From Fibrobacteraceae bacterium (GTDB lineage Bacteria; Fibrobacterota; Fibrobacteria; Fibrobacterales; Fibrobacteraceae), in NCBI GenBank assembly GCA_021443045.1, contig JABUUT010000058.1:1-9434 (forward strand): a stretch of DNA of 9,434 bases. The letters are read 5' to 3'. Shown here piece by piece: positions 5,464 through 9,434 of the stretch; positions within the stretch are counted from its first letter, which is position 1, and each line of letters starts with the position of its first letter. A model generated the notes under the pieces. The model did no database searches, had not been told where the DNA came from, and saw nothing but the letters and a program-made list of their open reading frames with translations. Both the position numbers and the translations under genes were made by a program.

Positions 5464-8400
5464 TTACTTCACAGTAATCATGGGGCTGGTTTCGCTTAAG
5501 AGGTAGTTCCATTCTTCCCGGATTTTTTCGTATTCGCTGGGGTCGGCGTACAGGGCGAATGTGGTCCACTTGATTCCGTTTTTCTGCTTTTCAAAGCTTA
5601 CGTAGTCCGGTGTTCTGGGGAATTTTTTGGAATATTGGGTAACCACCTGGCGGCCGTCAGCGGCTTTTACTTGCAGGCTGTAGCTAAAGCCTGTTTCGTG
5701 GGGCATGCGTATGGGGTGGTGGCGCTTGTTCACCTTGGGAAGCTTAAAGAGGCTCCGTTCCCAAACATTGGGGAATCGTCCCTTTAGTTCTGAGCCTCCC
5801 TGACCAAAGTAATTTTTGGAGGCGTAGGTAGAAACCATAATCAAGGGCTTGTTAAACTGGTCCAAATTTTCGATGTCAATTTTAGAAATGGATACATCGG
5901 GAATGCCGCTTGCCAAAAAGTCTTCCAAAAGACGCTGTTGTTCCTTGGAATCGCGACCGTAAAAACGGTTGCGGATGGTGGAGGCGAATTTGCCCTGAAG
6001 TACTAGGGAATCCCTAAATTCGGAGCTTCCGTCGCTGTTGATGAACAGGCGGTGGTCTATGCTAATCTGGTGCTCCTGATCGTCTTCAAGAATCGGGGTG
6101 GTTACAACATGACTTTCCTCTCCGTTTATCACCAGGGCCACCTTGCCTTCCATGTCTAGTGGAACGGGGCGTTCGTTGCCCGTTTTGTCGGTGGCGTCTA
6201 CCCACATTTCCGAAATACGGTCTTGTTTGGGAATGTAGAGAATCATGTGGTTAAACTGCTGGATGGTGGGTAAAAGTTCAAAGCCGGCGTCGGTGAGGTG
6301 GATGGCTGTGAGGTAGCTTTTTATGCCGATGGTCTGGAGCATTTCTTTAAGAAGTAGAGCCATGTCTTTGCAGTCGCCACGACGCTCTTTAAGCGTGGTT
6401 TCGGCGGTTTGTGGAATAAGGCTGTGGCCACCGAAACGAACATCGCGATAGCGGATGTCGTGGCGCACAAAACGCACCAAGGCTTTTACCGCCTCGTCTC
6501 CCAGCTTGCTTCCTTTAACCTCAAAGGCTTTTTCCCGAACAGAAACGGCCTGCTTAAATTGGTGCTTAATCAGGTTCTGGTAGTCTTCGCCCACATTTTT
6601 CCATTCCTGTTTTCCGGTAAGCATAAATCCGGCTCCAAAGTCTCTATACACAGGCATGTACAGCTCTTTGCGGATAACAACGGGGTTCTTGATTTTCCAT
6701 TCCATTCCGTCTTTTAACCCTACCTTCTCCAGTGGGCCATATTCTTCGGTTACAAATCGGTTGGTGTCGGCATAAATGCGAAAACTGGCTTCGCCTACGG
6801 GAATGTCACGGCTAGAAACAAAGTCGGTGTAGGGAATCATGCCTTTGCTTTCGATGTTGGTGCGGGAATACTGGTAGTACACAAAGTCGCCTGGGGCCAG
6901 TTCCTGAAGAGGGAAGTGGGCTGTTTGAGACTCGTTTTTACCGCCTATTTCTGTGGCGTAAGTAATGTAGGCGCTGTTCAGATTCACCTTCTGCTTCAGG
7001 TTCCAATTGCTGTCGTACACTTCAAGGGCGTTAATGAATATGCGGTCAAAGCCTGGTAAAAAGTCAAAGGTAAATTCTCTGTAAATGGCGGCACCCCGCA
7101 GGTCCATAATCTCCAGCAGCATTTCCTCGCTGCGTGTCCAGTTGGAGCCTTCGGCTTTTAGAGCTTCCCTACGGTAGTGCATTACTGCTGGAAAATCCCC
7201 TTCGTTTGCCATTTCTTTAGCTTGTGGGCTTAAAAGTTTTTTAAGGTTACCTGTGCGTTCTTCCACTGGAGTAATTGGTTTTTGCAAGGTGCGGTTGTCG
7301 GCCTTGCCCAAAAATGCCTTGGTGGCGCTTAAAAAACTTTTGGCGTCTTCGTCATCGCTCTTCATGGAGAGTGCCTTTGTCAGCGCCTTTTCGGCTTCTT
7401 TGTAGTTGTGGGCGTAAAAGAGAATCTTTCCTCTCATGCTCCAGATTTTAAAGTCGTTTTTATCTTTGGCCAGGGTTTCTTCACTAATGGCCAGAGCTTC
7501 TTCGTATCGGCCCAAAAATACAAGGGCGTCCATCATGGTCATGCCCAGGTCTTTGCTCATGCCGAAGCGGCCACGAACACCATAGAGCACATCCACCGCT
7601 TCGGCATACTGGTCAAGACCCATGTAGGTCTTGGCCAGATACACGCCCAACCGAGAAGATGGCTGGGTATCGTACAAACGCTGCACCACCACCAAAGACT
7701 GGGTACGCTGCCCCAGCCCCCACAAAGCGTCGCTCAAATTAATCACATATTCAGGATTGTTGGGCGTGTATTGCAAAGCCCCTTCTGCACATTCCCGGGC
7801 TCGTCCGTAATCAAACAAGGCTTCATACATTTCACCCAAAATGGAATACAACTTTCCGTTTTTACGCACCAGATCCTTTTGGCTTTCAAAGTGGCTGATG
7901 CCTGGGCCATAAAGTTCCTTAAGTTGATAAATAAAACCGCAGTTAATAAGGTAGAGGGGTTCTTCGGGGTCCATCTTGTTGGCCCGTTCAAAGTAGCTCA
8001 GGGCCACCAGAGGTTGGTTTTCTACAAGGCGGAGCATACCAACCTGGCTCATGAGAGCGGCGTTAAACTTTTTTTGTTTCTGGCTGTTTTCCACCTGCGG
8101 CACTGGTCCTAGGGTTAGCCCCTCAATGGCGTTGTCCATCACTTTGCCATATTTTTTCTTGTTGATACCCTGGGTCCAGGAAACTATCAAAATGCCCCGG
8201 CTGTTGTTGTTCTCGTCGGTTTCGTAGAGGTAGCGTCCAAAGTAGTAGAAGTCATAGCCATTAACCGTGTGTGTCAGAGAAAATTCCTGTGCGTACATGT
8301 TGTCGCCCTTGCCGTTTTTCACTTTTACACGGCGAACCTCCATGCTTGGTTCATTGGGGTCTACGCCCAGGCGAACCAAAAGTACCTTGAACAAGTCGTT

Positions 8401-9282
8401 GGAGCTTACCTCTTCGCTGGGCAATGTGGCACCATACACAAAAAGCGAAATATCTTCGTCTTTGTTGGCAAGCACAATATCGGGGTCGTTGTTTTGCCGG
8501 GCTACACTGCTCCAGTAGTGCCAGAGGGTGTCTTTAACTTGCCACTGGTAGCCCAGAGTGGAGGAGTTGTGGCTCTTAACATTCTGGGGAGACATTTCGG
8601 GGCCGCTTTCCTTGGCCACTTCCTTCAGTTCAAAACCTTTAAAGAATTCCTCCCATTCTTTTTTAAGTTCTCCTGTAGACGGTGTGTTGTCGGTGGCAGA
8701 CAGGGTAAGTGTGTAGACGCGATTTCCTGCGCCCGTGACCAATCCACAGGCTTCGTAGGGAGTGTCGAACCTTTTGCCAGCCACATCAAAAAAGGCTCCA
8801 GTGGTTCCAAAGGCTTCCTGGGGCGCCAGTTCGCTTAAATTTGCCTTTTTGCCGCTAGATTCAAAACTTTGGAGCTCCATGCGGGCCCGGTCCATGAGCG
8901 ACAAAGGTTCCCCCTCGTCAAGAATCACTTCCCTCAATACGGCCCGTCGGCCTGTGTTTGCATTGTAAAATTCGTAGGGTGCCCCATCTTCGCCCCCAAT
9001 AACGCTCCATTCCTGGCTGGGAAGAGCAAAAGAATAACCCTTTGAGGCGATGTTTCCGTTGGAGTAGGTGGTTTTATTGGAACTTTCACCATAGGAGGTG
9101 GTATTTTGCTCGTATTCATTGGCGTAATAAGCCCCCGTACCGGCGGAGCTGGTCTCTTGGCCTTGGTAGGAGCTCTCTGTTAGAACAGCTCCATTTTGGG
9201 CACAGGAACCCAGTAGAAGGATGGGTAAAAGTCCAATAACAGGACTAAAATCACAAAATGATAAAAAAATTGGCTTTTTCAT
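5464..9282 (-). CDS. Lipoprotein with PsbP-like pair, TPRs, DUF3857 and transglutaminase-like domain
   Basis: Predicted 1272-residue envelope lipoprotein. It starts MKK, with a hydrophobic stretch and lipobox LGSC (Cys27 lipidated); Ala follows Cys27, so outer-membrane sorting is likely by the E. coli rule. Residues 28-80 are a Ser/Thr/Asn/Tyr-rich tether. Segments about 82-218 and 243-392 resemble each other and PsbP/DUF1795-type domains (tentative). About 410-660 is TPR-like, for example ENQPLVALSYFERANKMDP. About 725-908 matches DUF3857. The transglutaminase-like core has GDCKD (Cys971), FNHMI (His1012) and WVDATD (Asp1029), an intact Cys-His-Asp triad, so peptidase or acyl-transfer chemistry is possible. 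The last 230 residues look beta-rich and are unassigned. The upstream TTG at 9318 would bury the signal peptide, so I prefer ATG at 9282. Substrate and partners are unknown. The gene is divergent from gap across 115 bp. Confidence 0.93.
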   Translation of the reverse strand: MKKPIFLSFCDFSPVIGLLPILLLGSCAQNGAVLTESSYQGQETSSAGTGAYYANEYEQNTTSYGESSNKTTYSNGNIASKGYSFALPSQEWSVIGGEDGAPYEFYNANTGRRAVLREVILDEGEPLSLMDRARMELQSFESSGKKANLSELAPQEAFGTTGAFFDVAGKRFDTPYEACGLVTGAGNRVYTLTLSATDNTPSTGELKKEWEEFFKGFELKEVAKESGPEMSPQNVKSHNSSTLGYQWQVKDTLWHYWSSVARQNNDPDIVLANKDEDISLFVYGATLPSEEVSSNDLFKVLLVRLGVDPNEPSMEVRRVKVKNGKGDNMYAQEFSLTHTVNGYDFYYFGRYLYETDENNNSRGILIVSWTQGINKKKYGKVMDNAIEGLTLGPVPQVENSQKQKKFNAALMSQVGMLRLVENQPLVALSYFERANKMDPEEPLYLINCGFIYQLKELYGPGISHFESQKDLVRKNGKLYSILGEMYEALFDYGRARECAEGALQYTPNNPEYVINLSDALWGLGQRTQSLVVVQRLYDTQPSSRLGVYLAKTYMGLDQYAEAVDVLYGVRGRFGMSKDLGMTMMDALVFLGRYEEALAISEETLAKDKNDFKIWSMRGKILFYAHNYKEAEKALTKALSMKSDDEDAKSFLSATKAFLGKADNRTLQKPITPVEERTGNLKKLLSPQAKEMANEGDFPAVMHYRREALKAEGSNWTRSEEMLLEIMDLRGAAIYREFTFDFLPGFDRIFINALEVYDSNWNLKQKVNLNSAYITYATEIGGKNESQTAHFPLQELAPGDFVYYQYSRTNIESKGMIPYTDFVSSRDIPVGEASFRIYADTNRFVTEEYGPLEKVGLKDGMEWKIKNPVVIRKELYMPVYRDFGAGFMLTGKQEWKNVGEDYQNLIKHQFKQAVSVREKAFEVKGSKLGDEAVKALVRFVRHDIRYRDVRFGGHSLIPQTAETTLKERRGDCKDMALLLKEMLQTIGIKSYLTAIHLTDAGFELLPTIQQFNHMILYIPKQDRISEMWVDATDKTGNERPVPLDMEGKVALVINGEESHVVTTPILEDDQEHQISIDHRLFINSDGSSEFRDSLVLQGKFASTIRNRFYGRDSKEQQRLLEDFLASGIPDVSISKIDIENLDQFNKPLIMVSTYASKNYFGQGGSELKGRFPNVWERSLFKLPKVNKRHHPIRMPHETGFSYSLQVKAADGRQVVTQYSKKFPRTPDYVSFEKQKNGIKWTTFALYADPSEYEKIREEWNYLLSETSPMITVK

Positions 9283-9325
9283 AAAAAATTCTTGTAGAAG
9301 ACTACTCAACTGACACAATTTTAAA

Positions 9326-9333
9326 TAAATTTG
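9326..9333 (+). promoter_or_regulatory. Possible gap promoter -7 element
   Basis: TAAATTTG matches the TAnnTTTG -7 element known from Bacteroidetes sigma factors, and it sits 64 bp upstream of the gap ATG. No convincing -33 TTG is at the right distance. It counts only if the host uses a Bacteroidetes-like promoter. Confidence 0.22.
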
Positions 9334-9342
9334 AGGTCAATC

Positions 9343-9366
9343 GCTGGCGACCCAATGTGGGTTAGC
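9343..9366 (+). promoter_or_regulatory. Hairpin in the gap leader
   Basis: ACCCA (9350-9354) and TGGGT (9358-9362) close an ATG triloop. GCT (9343-9345) and AGC (9364-9366) add an outer stem across an internal loop. The hairpin lies 31 bp upstream of the gap start codon. It may stabilise the leader of a highly expressed mRNA. There is no T run, so it is not a terminator. Confidence 0.35.
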
Positions 9367-9385
9367 TGCAGTTTAACAATAAAAA

Positions 9386-9390
9386 AAGGA
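9386..9390 (+). promoter_or_regulatory. Ribosome binding site of gap
   Basis: AAGGA at the end of a seven-base A run is followed by seven bases and then the ATG. This is the only clear Shine-Dalgarno sequence in the window and it supports the gap start at 9398. Confidence 0.7.
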
Positions 9391-9397
9391 TCCAATA

Positions 9398-9434
9398 ATG
9401 GCTCTCAAACTCGGTATCAATGGTTTCGGTCGTA
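9398..9434 (+). CDS. gap: Glyceraldehyde-3-phosphate dehydrogenase, type I (5' fragment)
   Basis: Only twelve codons are in the window, reading MALKLGINGFGR, cut off by the window end. GINGFGR is the Gly-x-Gly-x-x-Gly nucleotide-binding loop at the start of type I GAPDH. The enzyme makes 1,3-bisphosphoglycerate from glyceraldehyde 3-phosphate, NAD+ and phosphate in cytoplasmic glycolysis. The good ribosome binding site and AT-rich leader fit a strongly expressed gene. It is transcribed away from the lipoprotein gene. Confidence 0.95.
   Translation, partial: MALKLGINGFGR

Noticed and set aside
7408..8112. Plus-strand open frame of 234 codons opposite the lipoprotein TPR region
   Set aside because: No ribosome binding site or domain, and it lies wholly within a well-supported gene on the other strand.

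Overview
The window holds four complete minus-strand genes and the first codons of one plus-strand gene. Base composition is moderate. Shine-Dalgarno sequences are weak or absent in front of all four minus-strand genes. The intergenic spaces carry short repeats. This fits a Gram-negative bacterium of the Fibrobacter/Bacteroidetes side of the tree. A Fibrobacter-like host is my inference from overall style (outer-membrane-type lipoprotein, fused SpmA-SpmB, topoisomerase III with long C-terminal repeats) and is not proven by any marker in the window.

Layout, left to right. 1-209: intergenic, with a composite repeat (copy 1). 210-3068 (-): topB, a large DNA topoisomerase III with three C-terminal zinc-ribbon/Toprim_Crpt repeats and a lysine/aspartate-rich insert containing a perfect heptanucleotide array. 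3069-3324: intergenic, with an inverted repeat next to topB, a perfect TGTGA-N6-TCACA Crp-type palindrome, a candidate promoter, and a two-hairpin segment ending in a strong plus-strand intrinsic terminator. Together these look like an unannotated Crp-regulated small RNA of about 65 nt. 3325-4602 (-): SpmA-SpmB fusion membrane protein. 4603-4811: intergenic, with composite repeat copy 2. 4812-5405 (-): YfcE/MJ0936-type metallophosphodiesterase. 5464-9282 (-): a 1272-residue lipoprotein with two N-terminal PsbP/DUF1795-like segments, TPRs, DUF3857 and a transglutaminase-like domain with an intact Cys-His-Asp triad. 9283-9397: divergent promoter region. 9398-end (+): start of gap (glyceraldehyde-3-phosphate dehydrogenase).

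The lipoprotein and yfcE genes are 58 bp apart with no terminator between them and may be co-transcribed. spmAB and topB are each preceded by more than 200 bp and are probably separate units. There is no obvious shared pathway among the protein genes.

The two most notable non-coding observations are the candidate Crp-controlled small RNA at 3215-3326 and the pair of collinear 85-bp composite repeats at 78-162 and 4644-4728. In each repeat a heptamer array lies exactly 15 nt from a 42-bp palindromic element.
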